Below are positions 1-9,265 of a stretch of DNA of 64,000 nt, piece by piece. The stretch spans positions 40,256 to 104,255 of the forward strand of contig NZ_BONC01000028.1 of NCBI RefSeq assembly GCF_016862515.1. Reading direction: 5' to 3'. The position numbers were made by a program, and so were the translations under genes. The DNA is from Asanoa iriomotensis. Lineage in GTDB: Bacteria; Actinomycetota; Actinomycetes; Mycobacteriales; Micromonosporaceae. Under the pieces are notes generated by a model. It was given only the letters and a program-made list of their open reading frames with translations, was not told the origin of the DNA and ran no database searches. Within the stretch, counting starts at the first letter, position 1, and every line of letters starts with the position of its first letter.

Positions 1-47
1 AACAGCCCGAGAACAGCGACGACAGCAACCCGCCGGCGTGGACGCAT
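1..47 (-). CDS. 5' end of a gene running off the left edge, with a signal-peptide-like N-terminus
   Basis: Only the first 15 codons are visible. An ATG at 47 reads leftwards as MRPRRRVAVVAVLGL, basic residues followed by a hydrophobic run, as at the start of a secreted or membrane protein. A GGGGGT ribosome-binding-like sequence lies about 7 bases upstream. Nothing can be said about function. It is transcribed in the same direction as the lpd gene behind it. Confidence 0.4.
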   Translation of the reverse strand, partial: MRPRRRVAVVAVLGL

Positions 48-92
48 CGGGACCCCCAATGGAGAGCGACGACATTGACGCTCCTCGCATTG

Positions 93-109
93 GAGTCGCC
101 CGGCGACTC
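93..109 (-). terminator. possible terminator after lpd
   Basis: GAGTCGCC and GGCGACTC form an 8-bp inverted repeat with a very short loop, 30 to 50 bases past the lpd stop. There is no U tract, which is common in high-GC actinobacteria. The site could equally be a protein-binding palindrome. Confidence 0.3.
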
Positions 110-140
110 TGCGTCAACCCACCACCGGCGAGTCGCGCAC

Positions 141-1529
141 TCACATATTGATCATGTGCCCGGCGAGACCGTGGATCGCCTCCTTGACCGCCTCGCTCAG
201 CGTCGGGTGGGAATGCACGTTGCGCCCTACTTCGTGCACCGTCAGATCCCACTGCTGCGCCAGCGTCAGCTCCGGCAGCAGCTCGGTCACCTCGGGCCCG
301 ATCAGGTGCGCACCCAGCAGCTCCCCATAGCGACCGTCAGACAAGATCTTGACGAACCCGACCGTGTCACCCAGCCCGTTCGACTTCCCGTTGGCGGTGA
401 AGGGGAACTTCGCGACACGCACGTCGTACCCCTGCTCAAGCGCCTGCGACTCCGTGTAGCCGAAGCTCGCCACCTGCGGCTGGCAGAACGTCGCCCGCGG
501 GATCATCACGAAGTCGAGCTCCATGGTCTCCGCACCGGTGATCGTCTCGGCGGCGATGATCCCCATGCTCTCGGCGGCATGCGCGAGCATCAGCTTCGCG
601 GTCACGTCACCGATCGCGTACAGGCCGGACACGTTGGTGCGCCCCCGCCCGTCGACCTCGATCGCGCCGCGAGCAGTCAACGCGACACCGGTGTTCTCCA
701 GCCCGTACCCGGTGACATTGGGTTGGAAGCCGATCGCCTGCAACAGCTTGTCGGCCTCGAGCACCCGGGTCTGCCCCTCGGTGCTGGACACGGTCACCTG
801 GACCCCGCTCGCGGACTCGGACACCGACTCGACGCGCGTGGAGACCAGCACCTCGATCCCGAGCCGCTTGTAGCGCTTGAGCAGCTCGGCCGAGACCTCC
901 TCGTCCTCCAGCGGCAGCATCCGGTCGAGGAACTCGACGATCGTCACCTTGACGCCGTAGTTGTGCAGCACATAGGCGAACTCGACCCCGATCGCCCCCG
1001 CACCGGCGATCACGATCGACGACGGAAGCGAGGAGCTGAGAATCTGCTCCTCGTACGTGACGACGCGGTCCGACAGCGAGGTGCCCGGGATCAGCCGGGT
1101 CGAGGCGCCGGTCGCGATGATGCAGTTGTCGAACGTCACGGTCCGGTCGCCCACCGCCAGGGTGTGCGCGTCGACGAACGTACCCCGTCCGTCGATCTCC
1201 GTGATGTTGTTCTTCTTCATCAGGTAGTGCACGCCGCGCACCCGCCCGTCGGCGACCTTCCGGCTGCGGGTGTAGGCCGCGCCGTAGTCGAAGGTCACCT
1301 CGCCGGTGACGTTGATGCCGAAGGTCTTGGCCTCTTTGCTGAAGATGTGGTTGAGCTCCGCGTTGCGCAGCAGGGCCTTCGAGGGGATGCAGCCCACGTT
1401 GAGACACACGCCGCCCCAGTAGCGCTCCTCGACGACCGCGGTCCGCAGGCCGAGTTGGGCGCCACGGACCGCGGCGGTGTAGCCGCCCGGGCCCGCGCCG
1501 AGAACGACGAGATCGAAATGGTCAGTCAT
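141..1529 (-). CDS. lpdA: dihydrolipoyl dehydrogenase (E3)
   Basis: This 462-residue flavoprotein should oxidise dihydrolipoamide in 2-oxoacid dehydrogenase complexes, passing electrons through FAD to NAD+. The N-terminus has the FAD GxGxxG motif (GAGPGG, residues 11-16). The redox disulfide motif GGVCLNVGC places Cys42 and Cys47. A second Rossmann motif (GAGAIG) near residue 175 binds NAD. The C-terminus carries HSHPTLSE, the His-Glu catalytic dyad of the dimer interface. Length and motif order are full for the family. It is divergent from the oxidoreductase at 1570, with a 40-base gap that must hold both start regions. No E1 or E2 gene is adjacent. Confidence 0.96.
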   Translation of the reverse strand: MTDHFDLVVLGAGPGGYTAAVRGAQLGLRTAVVEERYWGGVCLNVGCIPSKALLRNAELNHIFSKEAKTFGINVTGEVTFDYGAAYTRSRKVADGRVRGVHYLMKKNNITEIDGRGTFVDAHTLAVGDRTVTFDNCIIATGASTRLIPGTSLSDRVVTYEEQILSSSLPSSIVIAGAGAIGVEFAYVLHNYGVKVTIVEFLDRMLPLEDEEVSAELLKRYKRLGIEVLVSTRVESVSESASGVQVTVSSTEGQTRVLEADKLLQAIGFQPNVTGYGLENTGVALTARGAIEVDGRGRTNVSGLYAIGDVTAKLMLAHAAESMGIIAAETITGAETMELDFVMIPRATFCQPQVASFGYTESQALEQGYDVRVAKFPFTANGKSNGLGDTVGFVKILSDGRYGELLGAHLIGPEVTELLPELTLAQQWDLTVHEVGRNVHSHPTLSEAVKEAIHGLAGHMINM

Positions 1530-1569
1530 GCCTAGAAGCCTAGGCCGCGCGGCGGGTTAACATCCGGCC

Positions 1570-2631
1570 ATGCGGATCGGGGTCGTGGGGTGCGGGAAGA
1601 TCAGTGGGATTTACTTCAAGAACCTGAACAATCTTCCCAATACGCAGGTTGTACGCTGCGCGGACCTCGATGTCGAGCGGGCCAAGGCGGTCGCGGCCGA
1701 GCACGGCGTTCCCGCCGCCGGGACGGTCGAGGAGTTGCTGGCCGACGACACCGTCGAGCTTGTGGTCAACCTCACGATCCCGGTCGCCCATGTCGAGGTC
1801 GGGCTGGCCGCCGTCCGCGCCGGGAAGCACGTCTATGCCGAGAAGCCGCTGGCCCTGACCGCCGCCGACGGCCGCCTCTTGATTGAAGAAGCGGCGCAGG
1901 CAGGTGTACGCGTCGGCAGCGCGCCCGACACGTTCCTCGGCGCCGGTGTCCAGACCGTCCGCGCCCTGCTGGACGAGGGCGCGATCGGCACACCGCTGTC
2001 CGGGGCGGTGTTCATGCTCTCCCCCGGCCACGAGCGCTGGCATCCGGCGCCGGACTTCTACTACCAGCCGGGCGGCGGCCCGCTGTTCGACATGGGGCCG
2101 TACTACCTGACCGCTCTGGTCAACCTGCTCGGCCCGGTGGCGGCCGTGAGCGCGGTGGCCGGCAGCGGTTTCCCGACCCGGCGCACACCGGCGGGCCGCG
2201 AGATCCCGGTATCGGTGCCCACGCACGTGAACGCGGTGCTGGAGTTCGCCGGCGGCGCCACGGTGACGGCGGTGTTCAGCTTCGACGTGCCGGCATCGAC
2301 GATCCCGCACGGCATCGAGCTGTACGGCAGCACCGGGACGGTCGTGCTGGACGACCCGAACCACTTCGGCGGGCCTGTTCTGCTGCGCGGTCGGGACGAC
2401 GCCGGTTGGCGCGAGGAGCCGCTGCGCACGCCGTGGTCGGCCGACTCGCGCGGGCTCGGCGTGGCGGAGATGGTCGCGGCGATCTCGTCGGGTCGGGATC
2501 ACCGGGCGTCCGGAGCGCTGGCGTTCCACGTACTCGATGTCATGGAGACCATCCATGTCGCGGCCGAGCGCGGCGTCCGGCTGCCCGTGGGCTCGACGGC
2601 TTCGCGGCCGGCGCCGTTCGCGGCGCTCTAG
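1570..2631 (+). CDS. Gfo/Idh/MocA family NAD(P)-dependent oxidoreductase
   Basis: A 353-residue protein with an N-terminal Rossmann fold (MRIGVVGCGKISG) and the family EKP motif at residues 91-93 (AEKPLALT), whose Lys contacts cofactor and substrate. The C-terminal half fits the alpha/beta substrate domain (GGGPLFDMGPYYL region). Such enzymes oxidise or reduce sugars, inositols and related polyols. Substrate cannot be assigned. It starts 40 bases from the divergent lpd start and is followed by a lipoprotein gene on the same strand. Family call is firm; role is open. Confidence 0.92.
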   Translation: MRIGVVGCGKISGIYFKNLNNLPNTQVVRCADLDVERAKAVAAEHGVPAAGTVEELLADDTVELVVNLTIPVAHVEVGLAAVRAGKHVYAEKPLALTAADGRLLIEEAAQAGVRVGSAPDTFLGAGVQTVRALLDEGAIGTPLSGAVFMLSPGHERWHPAPDFYYQPGGGPLFDMGPYYLTALVNLLGPVAAVSAVAGSGFPTRRTPAGREIPVSVPTHVNAVLEFAGGATVTAVFSFDVPASTIPHGIELYGSTGTVVLDDPNHFGGPVLLRGRDDAGWREEPLRTPWSADSRGLGVAEMVAAISSGRDHRASGALAFHVLDVMETIHVAAERGVRLPVGSTASRPAPFAAL

Positions 2632-2671
2632 CACTCGGAACCGACTCGCTGTCGGGGCCGTCACATGTCGT

Positions 2672-3520
2672 ATGACCCGACGCGTGCTCGCGGTGTTCGC
2701 CTCTCTCGCGCTGCTGACCGCTTGCGCCCAGCCCAGCCCGCTCGTCGGCGACGGCTCGGCCTTTGCGCCGGCCGCTCCCGGCGCGGTCAGCACGGACTGG
2801 GCCGCGTTCCCCGTCGACCAGGTGCCACGCCCGATCATCGTCGCTTCGGACGGCATGGTCGACCTCACCGGATTCCACAGTGGTGAGGGCAAGCTGGCGT
2901 TCCTGGGCGGCGCGATCTCGCTGACCGCCCCGCTGCCCGAGGCCCCGGCGACCGTCGCCGTCGACCTGCCGGAGGGGCGTTTCACGTTCCCGGCCCTGCC
3001 GCCGGACGACGCGTTCGCGTCGCTGCGCGCCCAGGGCTCGCCCGGCAACGTCTCCGGCGCGACCCCGGCGCCGCTTCGCGTCACGAGCGTCACCCTTGGC
3101 GCCGCGGAGTTCAACACCGACCGCGGCCGGGTCCGCCTGCCGGCCTGGCTGTTCGGCGGCCCCGACATCATGGGGACCATCGCCTGGCCGGCGGTGGGCA
3201 AAGAGGCATTCTGGCGGTACGGCGAGCCGAACGACGCCGCGACCGTCGCTCCCGCACAGCTGTCGCAGGAGGGCAGGCGGATCAGGTGGTCGGTGCCGGG
3301 CCAGGACAACTGCCCGAGCTCACCGGTCATGCGCTACCGGGTCGAGGTCACCGAGACACCGACCACCGTCCTTCTCACCACGATCGGTGAGGTGGTGTCG
3401 ACGCCGGGCCCGGAGGACAAGGACCGCGCGTGTCTGGCGATCGGCATCGCGCCGGAACCGTACGACGTGGACCTCACGACCCCACTCGGCAACCGCGTGG
3501 TCCTCGCCGACAGCATTTAG
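2672..3520 (+). CDS. putative secreted lipoprotein of unknown function
   Basis: The start chosen at 2672 gives a 282-residue protein beginning MTRRVLAVFASLALLTACAQ: basic N-region, hydrophobic core and a lipobox (LTAC) whose Cys would be lipidated and anchored outside the membrane. The mature part contains no motif I recognise. It follows the oxidoreductase by 40 bases and may be cotranscribed. Its stop overlaps the end of the convergent gene at 3517 by 4 bases. An in-frame start further upstream would place the signal peptide internally, so it is unlikely. Confidence 0.75.
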   Translation: MTRRVLAVFASLALLTACAQPSPLVGDGSAFAPAAPGAVSTDWAAFPVDQVPRPIIVASDGMVDLTGFHSGEGKLAFLGGAISLTAPLPEAPATVAVDLPEGRFTFPALPPDDAFASLRAQGSPGNVSGATPAPLRVTSVTLGAAEFNTDRGRVRLPAWLFGGPDIMGTIAWPAVGKEAFWRYGEPNDAATVAPAQLSQEGRRIRWSVPGQDNCPSSPVMRYRVEVTETPTTVLLTTIGEVVSTPGPEDKDRACLAIGIAPEPYDVDLTTPLGNRVVLADSI

Positions 3521-4203
3521 TGATCGTCGGGACCGACCAGGAGCACGAAGGTCCGCGCGAGCCCGAACTTCTCGGTGCGTGGCCAGTCGAGGGCGGCGAG
3601 CGCGGCCGTGGACGGCTCGTGGCGGCGGCCGTTGATCCGCACCTCGCACTCGACGAAGTCACCGCCCTGGCCGACCAGCATGCGCAGACCGTTGAGATAG
3701 GGCCGATCGAGCCCGGTGCTGATGACCGGTGCCAACGTGGACCACGGCATCGCGTCGGCGAACCACTGCTGCTTGCCGGTCGACCCGTCGAGCGACCACC
3801 CGGTAGCACCGCCGACGATGGCGTGCCAGCCGGCGAACCCACCGTCCGCACCGGACGCGAAGTGGTTCGCGAGCTCACCACGCTGCTGCACCATCTCCAG
3901 CGCGGTGACCGCACAGGTGTCGACCCACGCCCGAACCGCCTGGCGGGCGGCCGCCTCAGGCTCGGCCGCGATCCCCATCGTGCAGTCGGCGATGGCCGGG
4001 ACGTCGGGCCGGTCCGCGTTGAGCAGGATCTCCAAGTCGATGTGCCGGTAGTCGTCGACGTCCGTCGGCAGCACCCGCACACCCAGCGACCCGGACCGCA
4101 ACATGGGCCCGTCCGCCATGACCCACTCCCCACCCACCTCGCCCAGCATCCCGGCGGCGATCTCCAACACCCGCTCGGCGGACAGCGCCTGAGATTCGAT
4201 CAT
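3517..4203 (-). CDS. DUF6348-like hypothetical protein
   Basis: A 228-residue soluble protein with no signal peptide or membrane segment. The central AWVDTCAVTALEM region and the C-terminal VECEVRINGRRHEPS strand pattern resemble actinobacterial DUF6348 proteins as I remember them; this needs a profile search. No catalytic motif is evident. It ends inside the end of the upstream lipoprotein gene and starts about 105 bases from the divergent GH3 lipoprotein gene. Confidence 0.6.
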   Translation of the reverse strand: MIESQALSAERVLEIAAGMLGEVGGEWVMADGPMLRSGSLGVRVLPTDVDDYRHIDLEILLNADRPDVPAIADCTMGIAAEPEAAARQAVRAWVDTCAVTALEMVQQRGELANHFASGADGGFAGWHAIVGGATGWSLDGSTGKQQWFADAMPWSTLAPVISTGLDRPYLNGLRMLVGQGGDFVECEVRINGRRHEPSTAALAALDWPRTEKFGLARTFVLLVGPDDH

Positions 4204-4308
4204 GGCGCCCGAGCGTACGCGCTCGCCGTCACCCTCGGGCGCCCCGCTCGAGGAAGGAGCCCATCGATATGCGCGCTGTGTCCGGAGATCGGCCGTAGCC
4301 TGGACCGG

Positions 4309-5490
4309 GTGAAGAATGCATCCGTGACCCGCCGGCGGCTGCTCACGGGCGTCGGCTCGGCCGTGGTGGCAGGTCTCGCGGGCTGCGGCGCCACCGCCAC
4401 CGAAACGCCACCGCGGCAGCCGACGGGTTCGCCGCGCCCCACCGCCTCACCCAGCATCTCCGACGAGGCCGCCCTGCGACGCAAGATCGCCAGCCTGCTC
4501 GTCGTCGGGTTTCGCGGCGAGACCGTCAACAGCAACGACTGGATCGTGAAGGCGATCCAGAACGGCCTCGGCGGTGTCATCCTCTTCGACAAGGAACTGG
4601 CCACGAACGGCCCGCGCAACATCAGCTCGCCGGCTCAGGTCACCGCGCTCGTGAAGAGCCTGAAACAGGCCTCGCCCGGGCGGCTCATCGTGTCGATCGA
4701 CCAGGAAGGCGGCCAGGTCGCCCGCCTCAACCCGAGCAACGGCTTCCCCGCGACGCAGTCCGAGGCCGAGATCGGGGCCCAGAACTCCCCCGCCACGACC
4801 CGGGCCTGGGCTCAGGAGATCGTCAACAGCCTCACGTCGATCGGCGCCAACCTCAACTACGCGCCGGTCGTCGACCTGAACCTGAACCCCGACAACCCCG
4901 CGATCGGACAGCTCGGCCGCAGCTTCTCCAGCAACGTCGGCGTCGTCGTCACGAACGCGACCGAGGAGATCCAGGTCCATCGGGCCGGCAAGGTCAAGAC
5001 GTCGCTCAAGCACTTCCCCGGCCTCGGCACCGCGACCGCCAACACGGACTTCGACGTCGTCGACGTCACCAACACCTGGCGGCGCGAGGAACTCCAACCG
5101 TTCCAACAGCTGATCGCCAACGGCAGCGCGGACTCGGTGCTGGTCGCCCACCTGCTCAACAGACAACTCGACCCGAGCCGCCCGGCCTCGCTGTCCCGAG
5201 CGGTCGTCACGGACCTGCTCCGCGGCCAACTGGGTTGGCAGGGCCCGATCGTCAGCGACGACATGCAGGCGGCCGCGATCACCAGACAGTACGGCCGGGA
5301 CCAGTCGGTCGCGCTCGGCCTCGAGGCCGGCCTCGACCTGCTGGTTTTCGCCAACCAGCAGGTGTACGACCCGAACATCGTCGACGAGACCCTCGACAAC
5401 GTCGTCAACCTGGTCCGCGACGGCCGCCTGACGGAGGCCCAGATCGACCAGGCGGTGGCCCGCGTCGACACCCTCCGCCCGCCACGCTGA
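4309..5490 (+). CDS. GH3 beta-N-acetylhexosaminidase-like lipoprotein (NagZ family)
   Basis: From GTG 4309 the protein is 393 residues; GTG 4324 is an equally possible start. The N-terminus has RRRLLTG followed by a hydrophobic run and a lipobox (LAGC), so it is exported, perhaps through Tat, and lipidated. A Pro/Thr/Ser linker leads to the GH3 barrel. Family marks are SIDQEGGQVARL, KHFPGLG and the nucleophile strand IVSDDMQ. GH3 hexosaminidases release terminal GlcNAc from peptidoglycan or chitin fragments with retention. An extracytoplasmic lipidated form is usual in actinobacteria. It converges on the DJ-1 gene. A role feeding the sugar operon at 10-18 kb is possible but unproven. Confidence 0.88.
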   Translation: MKNASVTRRRLLTGVGSAVVAGLAGCGATATETPPRQPTGSPRPTASPSISDEAALRRKIASLLVVGFRGETVNSNDWIVKAIQNGLGGVILFDKELATNGPRNISSPAQVTALVKSLKQASPGRLIVSIDQEGGQVARLNPSNGFPATQSEAEIGAQNSPATTRAWAQEIVNSLTSIGANLNYAPVVDLNLNPDNPAIGQLGRSFSSNVGVVVTNATEEIQVHRAGKVKTSLKHFPGLGTATANTDFDVVDVTNTWRREELQPFQQLIANGSADSVLVAHLLNRQLDPSRPASLSRAVVTDLLRGQLGWQGPIVSDDMQAAAITRQYGRDQSVALGLEAGLDLLVFANQQVYDPNIVDETLDNVVNLVRDGRLTEAQIDQAVARVDTLRPPR

Positions 5491-5498
5491 CCCCGCCT

Positions 5499-5532
5499 CG
5501 CCCCGAAACCCGGGAGGCTCGGGTCAGGGGCG
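5499..5532. terminator. bidirectional terminator between convergent genes
   Basis: CGCCCC (5499-5504) pairs with GGGGCG (5527-5532), with an inner ACCCG/CGGGT stem. It lies between the GH3 stop at 5490 and the DJ-1 gene stop at 5524, overlapping the latter. Confidence 0.5.
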
Positions 5533-6855
5533 GGAGCGCACCGTGTTCCGCCGTCGCAGGGCGACGATGGCGAGCGCCACGATCAACAGCGCGTAGAGGA
5601 AGGGCAGCAGCGTCGGCAGCCACGGCCAGCCGGCGCCGGTGAGGTCCGGGTCGGAGAGCGGATACTCCAGGGTCTTGGCTCGCCAACGGGCCGTCGGCAC
5701 GTCGATCGTGCGGGCCATGTCCCGCAGGGCCAGGTCGAACGCGAAGCCCGGCTGCGCGTGCGGGTACTCCGCGTCGAGCCCTTGCAGGCGGTGGGCGGCG
5801 GCGCCGGGGACAAGCAGACGGTCGACCGACACGGCGAAGGCGTCGCCACGGGGCACGAACACCAAGCCGTGCCGGGTGCGCACCGGCGCGGTCGATCCGG
5901 CGCCGAGCGTAACCGTGCGGGCGGCGTACGCGGCCTCGGTGTAGGTGGCGAAGATCGAGGCGAGCTCGATCTCACCGATGCCGTCGGTCACCACCACGCC
6001 GATGGTCGGGCGGGGGCGAAACGTCAGGTTGACGCCCGCGATCGTGTCTCGCGGGCCGAACGAGGAACGCGGGAGCGGCGCCGGCGTGCCCGGCGAATAG
6101 TGCGTCCAGCCGACCGCGTTCGCGGCGCCGGTCGCCGCCGCGGTGCCCAGGCGACGCTCGATGACCCGCAGCGCACCGTCGATGCCCGACAGCACGCCGC
6201 CGGTGGTGATCACGTCACCGTCGTCGACGTACCGCGTCGCCCGGAGCCAGCGGACCTCGGGATAGCGCTGCTCCAGCTTGCCGAGCCGGAACCAGTGCGA
6301 GGTCGCGTCGCGGCCGGCGAGCAACCCGGCCGAGGCCACCACCTCCGCACCGATGCAGACGCCGAGCACCAGGGCACCGTTGCCCGCCTGCCGCACCAGC
6401 CATGCGTTGAGGCGCTCGCGTGCGGCGGGCGCGGCGTCCGGGAGCTGCGGCACGGCGACGACCTGCGGTGCCGCACCGGCGAGGCGCGCGTCGAGCTCGG
6501 CGAAGCTGAAGTCGGGCACCAGGTCGAGCCCGCCGAGGAGCGTCACCAGCTTCCGTTCCGGCGCGACCGTGTAGACGTTGAAAGCGCCTGTCGCGGCGAA
6601 CGTCTCATGTGGACCGAGCACGTCACCGACGTGCGCGCCCTCGTTGCCCAGCAGAACGACCACGGTCGGCTTGGCGGGATCGTACGGCGGCGCCGTCACG
6701 GGTGCCGTCGTGTCCCGGGGCGGCTCGTAAAGGCTGCTCAGATAGGCCTTCGCGCGCGTGACGCCGACGACGGTCGGCGGCACCGCGACCGCCGCGACGG
6801 CCAGACCGACTGCCACCAGCGTCCGCGGCCAGCGCCGTCCGGCGGGCTCGGTCAT
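5524..6855 (-). CDS. membrane-anchored DJ-1/PfpI superfamily protein
   Basis: The start at 6855 (MTEPAGRRW) is preferred because a GAGGTG ribosome site precedes it; an upstream ATG at 6915 would add 20 residues. The 443-residue protein has an N-terminal hydrophobic segment (about 12-32), a DJ-1/PfpI domain with the nucleophile elbow LGVCIGAE, and a second, related stretch (TIGVVVTDGIGEIE onward) that lacks a cysteine. A C-terminal membrane segment (PTLLPFLYALLIVALAIVAL) is followed by a basic tail. The catalytic domain should therefore lie outside the membrane. The family includes amidases, glyoxalases and regulators; substrate unknown. It is divergent from the SARP gene at 7061. Confidence 0.82.
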   Translation of the reverse strand: MTEPAGRRWPRTLVAVGLAVAAVAVPPTVVGVTRAKAYLSSLYEPPRDTTAPVTAPPYDPAKPTVVVLLGNEGAHVGDVLGPHETFAATGAFNVYTVAPERKLVTLLGGLDLVPDFSFAELDARLAGAAPQVVAVPQLPDAAPAARERLNAWLVRQAGNGALVLGVCIGAEVVASAGLLAGRDATSHWFRLGKLEQRYPEVRWLRATRYVDDGDVITTGGVLSGIDGALRVIERRLGTAAATGAANAVGWTHYSPGTPAPLPRSSFGPRDTIAGVNLTFRPRPTIGVVVTDGIGEIELASIFATYTEAAYAARTVTLGAGSTAPVRTRHGLVFVPRGDAFAVSVDRLLVPGAAAHRLQGLDAEYPHAQPGFAFDLALRDMARTIDVPTARWRAKTLEYPLSDPDLTGAGWPWLPTLLPFLYALLIVALAIVALRRRNTVRSRP

Positions 6856-7060
6856 CGTCACCTCTTCGGGGTTGGCAGGCGGACCGCGACCGACGGTAGT
6901 GAGCGCCGCCTTCACGACGGTTTCAGCTACCGAAACCCCGGAATTCCGACCGCCTTCCCATGGATCCGGACATCCGCGCCGGCCGAGATTGTGGGCACCG
7001 GCACTCCGGGCGCATGGTCATCTCAGCTTCCGACTCCTACTTCGGTGACCGCGGACTCAG

Positions 7061-8878
7061 ATGACCAAACATGTCCACTTTGGATTACTCGGGCCCTTCG
7101 AACTTCGGGTGTCCGGGCGGCCGGTGCTGCTCCGGTCGGCGAGGACGCGCATTCTCCTCGCGGGTTTGCTCCTGCGGCGGGGGCACGTCGTCTCCTCCGC
7201 GGAACTGATCGAGGCCATCTGGGGCCTCCGCCAACCGGACAACCCACGCCGTGCGCTGCACGTGTGCGTTGTCCGGGCGCGAGCGAGCCTGGCCGGAGCG
7301 GGCGCCGAGGGGGCGATCGTCTCGGGCGCGGACGGCTACCGGATCGACGTGCCGCCGGACGCGCTCGACGTCGCGGTCTTCCGGCACTGGATGGAGCGGG
7401 CGGACGCGGCCGCGAACCACGACGACGTGGATGGTGAACGGAAGGCGCTGGCCGAGGCCCTGAGCCTCTGGCGCGGTGACGCGCTCGCGGACGTGCCGTC
7501 GGACTACCTGCACGGCGCGCACGGCGTCCGGCTCGCCGAGCAGCGCCTGCAGGCGGCCGAACGCCGAGTCGACCGGAGCCTCCAGGCGGGACTGCACGCG
7601 CAGGTCATCGGTGACCTGGCCGAGCTGACCGCGAGGCACCCGCTCCGCGAGCGGCTGTGGGCGCAGCTCATGACCGCGTTGCACCAGGCCGGCCGGCGGT
7701 CGGAGGCGATCAGCGCTTATCACGCCGCACACGGGCGCCTGGTCGAGGAGCTCGGCGTCGAACCCGGCGCGGAGCTGCGACGCCTGCATGCCACGATCCT
7801 GGCCGGGAACGGAGCCGGCGGTGCGCCGGCGCACATCGCGCCGCGGCAGCTCCCGTCCGAGGTCGCCGGGTTCGCCGGTCGGACCGCCGAGCTGGCACGG
7901 ATGCACGAAATGCTCGACGCGCACGAGAACGGTGTCGTGAATGGATCGACCGTGCTCGTCGTCAGCGGCATGGCGGGGATAGGCAAGACCGCCCTGGTTG
8001 CGTACTGGGCCCGCCGGGTCGCGGACCGGTTCCCCGACGGTCAGCTGTGGCTGGATCTACGCGGCTACGACAGACGGGCGCCGGCGACGGCGCAGCAGTC
8101 GATCGCGTCGATCCTCGGCGCGCTGGGCGTACCCGTGGCCGATCTGCCGCCCGGGCTGGACGAGCAGGTCGGGCTCTACCGATCGGTGCTGGACGGCCGG
8201 CGGGTGCTGCTCGTCCTCGACAACGCGTACCGCGTCGAACAGGTCCTGCACCTGCTCCCCGGCGAGGCGCGCGCGTTCGTGCTCGTCACGAGCCGCGGCG
8301 ACCTGGCGCCGCTGGTCGCGATCGAGGGCGCGCACGCCATCCAGCTCGGCCCGCTCCCACCCGACGACGCGCGGCGGATGCTGGAGCCCAGGCTGGGTCG
8401 GGAGCGGACGCGCGCCGAACCCGACGCGGTCGACCGCATCATCGGCAACTGCTACGGGCTGCCGCTGGCGTTGGCGATCGTCGCGGCGCGGGCGGTGGCG
8501 CGTCCGCACTTCCCTCTGGCGGCGATCGACCGCCAGCTCACCAGCATCGAAAACCCGCTCGACCGGTTCGCCGATCCCAGCGCCGCGGTGGACGTGCGGG
8601 CCGCGCTCTCGTGGTCCTATCGGTCCTTGAGCCCCGCCGCCGCGCGCCTGTTGCGCTTCCTGGCGCTGCATCCGACCGGCGACGTGTCGGTGGCGGCCGC
8701 GTCGAGCGTCGTCGGGTTGCCGCAGACCCGGTTGCTGCTCGACGAGCTCGCCGCCGCTCACCTGATCAGCGAGCCGACACCCGACCGGTTCGTCATGCAC
8801 GACCTGCTCCGGGCGTATGCCGTCGAACGTGTCGCGACGCAGGACCCGGCCGAGGAGCAGACGGCATCGCGGCCTTGA
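7061..8878 (+). CDS. SARP-type transcriptional regulator with NB-ARC ATPase domain (AfsR-like)
   Basis: A 605-residue protein. Residues 5-95 form an OmpR-type winged helix and about 100-245 a BTAD domain (GDALADVPSDYL, LREELW-like helices), the pair that defines SARPs. An NB-ARC ATPase follows with P-loop GMAGIGKTALV near residue 300 and the Walker B strand RRVLLVLDNAY. The protein stops after MHDLLRAYAVERV, so it lacks the TPR tail of full AfsR. SARPs activate secondary-metabolite genes at direct repeats near the -35 region. No cluster of that kind adjoins it. Its neighbours are a DJ-1 protein and two tiny membrane peptides. Confidence 0.9.
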   Translation: MTKHVHFGLLGPFELRVSGRPVLLRSARTRILLAGLLLRRGHVVSSAELIEAIWGLRQPDNPRRALHVCVVRARASLAGAGAEGAIVSGADGYRIDVPPDALDVAVFRHWMERADAAANHDDVDGERKALAEALSLWRGDALADVPSDYLHGAHGVRLAEQRLQAAERRVDRSLQAGLHAQVIGDLAELTARHPLRERLWAQLMTALHQAGRRSEAISAYHAAHGRLVEELGVEPGAELRRLHATILAGNGAGGAPAHIAPRQLPSEVAGFAGRTAELARMHEMLDAHENGVVNGSTVLVVSGMAGIGKTALVAYWARRVADRFPDGQLWLDLRGYDRRAPATAQQSIASILGALGVPVADLPPGLDEQVGLYRSVLDGRRVLLVLDNAYRVEQVLHLLPGEARAFVLVTSRGDLAPLVAIEGAHAIQLGPLPPDDARRMLEPRLGRERTRAEPDAVDRIIGNCYGLPLALAIVAARAVARPHFPLAAIDRQLTSIENPLDRFADPSAAVDVRAALSWSYRSLSPAAARLLRFLALHPTGDVSVAAASSVVGLPQTRLLLDELAAAHLISEPTPDRFVMHDLLRAYAVERVATQDPAEEQTASRP

Positions 8879-8901
8879 TGACGGCCGGACGTAATCTTCG
8901 A

Positions 8902-8950
8902 CGGACCCGGGCACGGATCCGGATCTCTCCGGAACCGTGCCCGAGGTCCG
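8902..8950. terminator. long hairpin terminator between convergent genes
   Basis: A roughly 20-bp stem (8902-8922 with 8929-8950, one mismatch and a one-base bulge) closes a 6-base loop ATCTCT. It sits just after the SARP stop at 8878 and before the stop of the small gene at 8956, so it can serve both strands. Confidence 0.7.
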
Positions 8951-8955
8951 AGCGA

Positions 8956-9126
8956 TCAGCCGCCGTTGCTGACTGGTGCGCCGATCGTGTAGAGAAGCAG
9001 GGCCAGGGCCGTCACGGTCAGCAGCATCCGGGCGCCCGTGGTGATCACGGTCGGTGCGTGGTGAGATCGTCCACCGTGGAGCAGGGCCGCCGGTGCGGCG
9101 ACAGTGAGCCAGAGACGTGCTCGCAT
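8956..9126 (-). CDS. small membrane peptide with YTIGAP motif (56 aa)
   Basis: ATG 9126 is preceded by GGAGG at 6-base spacing, a strong ribosome site. The 56-residue product has a short hydrophobic N-terminus, a polar middle (LHGGRSHHAP) and a C-terminal membrane helix ending ALALLLYTIGAPVSNGG. The neighbouring 34-residue peptide ends in the same LLYTIGAP, so the two are paralogues. It lies 34 bases downstream of that gene, in one operon with a DUF5317 membrane protein. No function is known to me. Possibilities are a small subunit or regulator of the DUF5317 protein, or a signalling peptide. Confidence 0.6.
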   Translation of the reverse strand: MRARLWLTVAAPAALLHGGRSHHAPTVITTGARMLLTVTALALLLYTIGAPVSNGG

Positions 9127-9160
9127 GGTCATCCTCCGTGGTTTGCGGGAGCGTCGAATG

Positions 9161-9265
9161 TCAGTGGGAGTCCCAGGGAGCGCCGATCGTGTAGAGCAGC
9201 GTGGCGAGGGCGGCGACGGCGCAGATCGCGTACGCGATGCGCCGCCACGGGTTGGCTCGGGTCAA
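9161..9265 (-). CDS. small membrane peptide with YTIGAP motif, TTG start (34 aa)
   Basis: A TTG start overlaps the TGA stop of the DUF5317 gene in a TTGA junction, with AGGAG 7 bases upstream. The 34-residue product has a basic N-terminus (TRANPWRR) and one hydrophobic helix (IAYAICAVAALATLLYTIGAP). The LLYTIGAP end is shared with the 56-residue peptide downstream. Overlap implies coupled translation with the DUF5317 protein and a related job in the membrane. Confidence 0.6.
   Translation of the reverse strand: MTRANPWRRIAYAICAVAALATLLYTIGAPWDSH

Noticed and set aside
75..1535. 486-codon plus-strand frame opposite lpdA
   Set aside because: Antisense shadow of a clear flavoenzyme; Arg/His/Gln-rich translation without domains.
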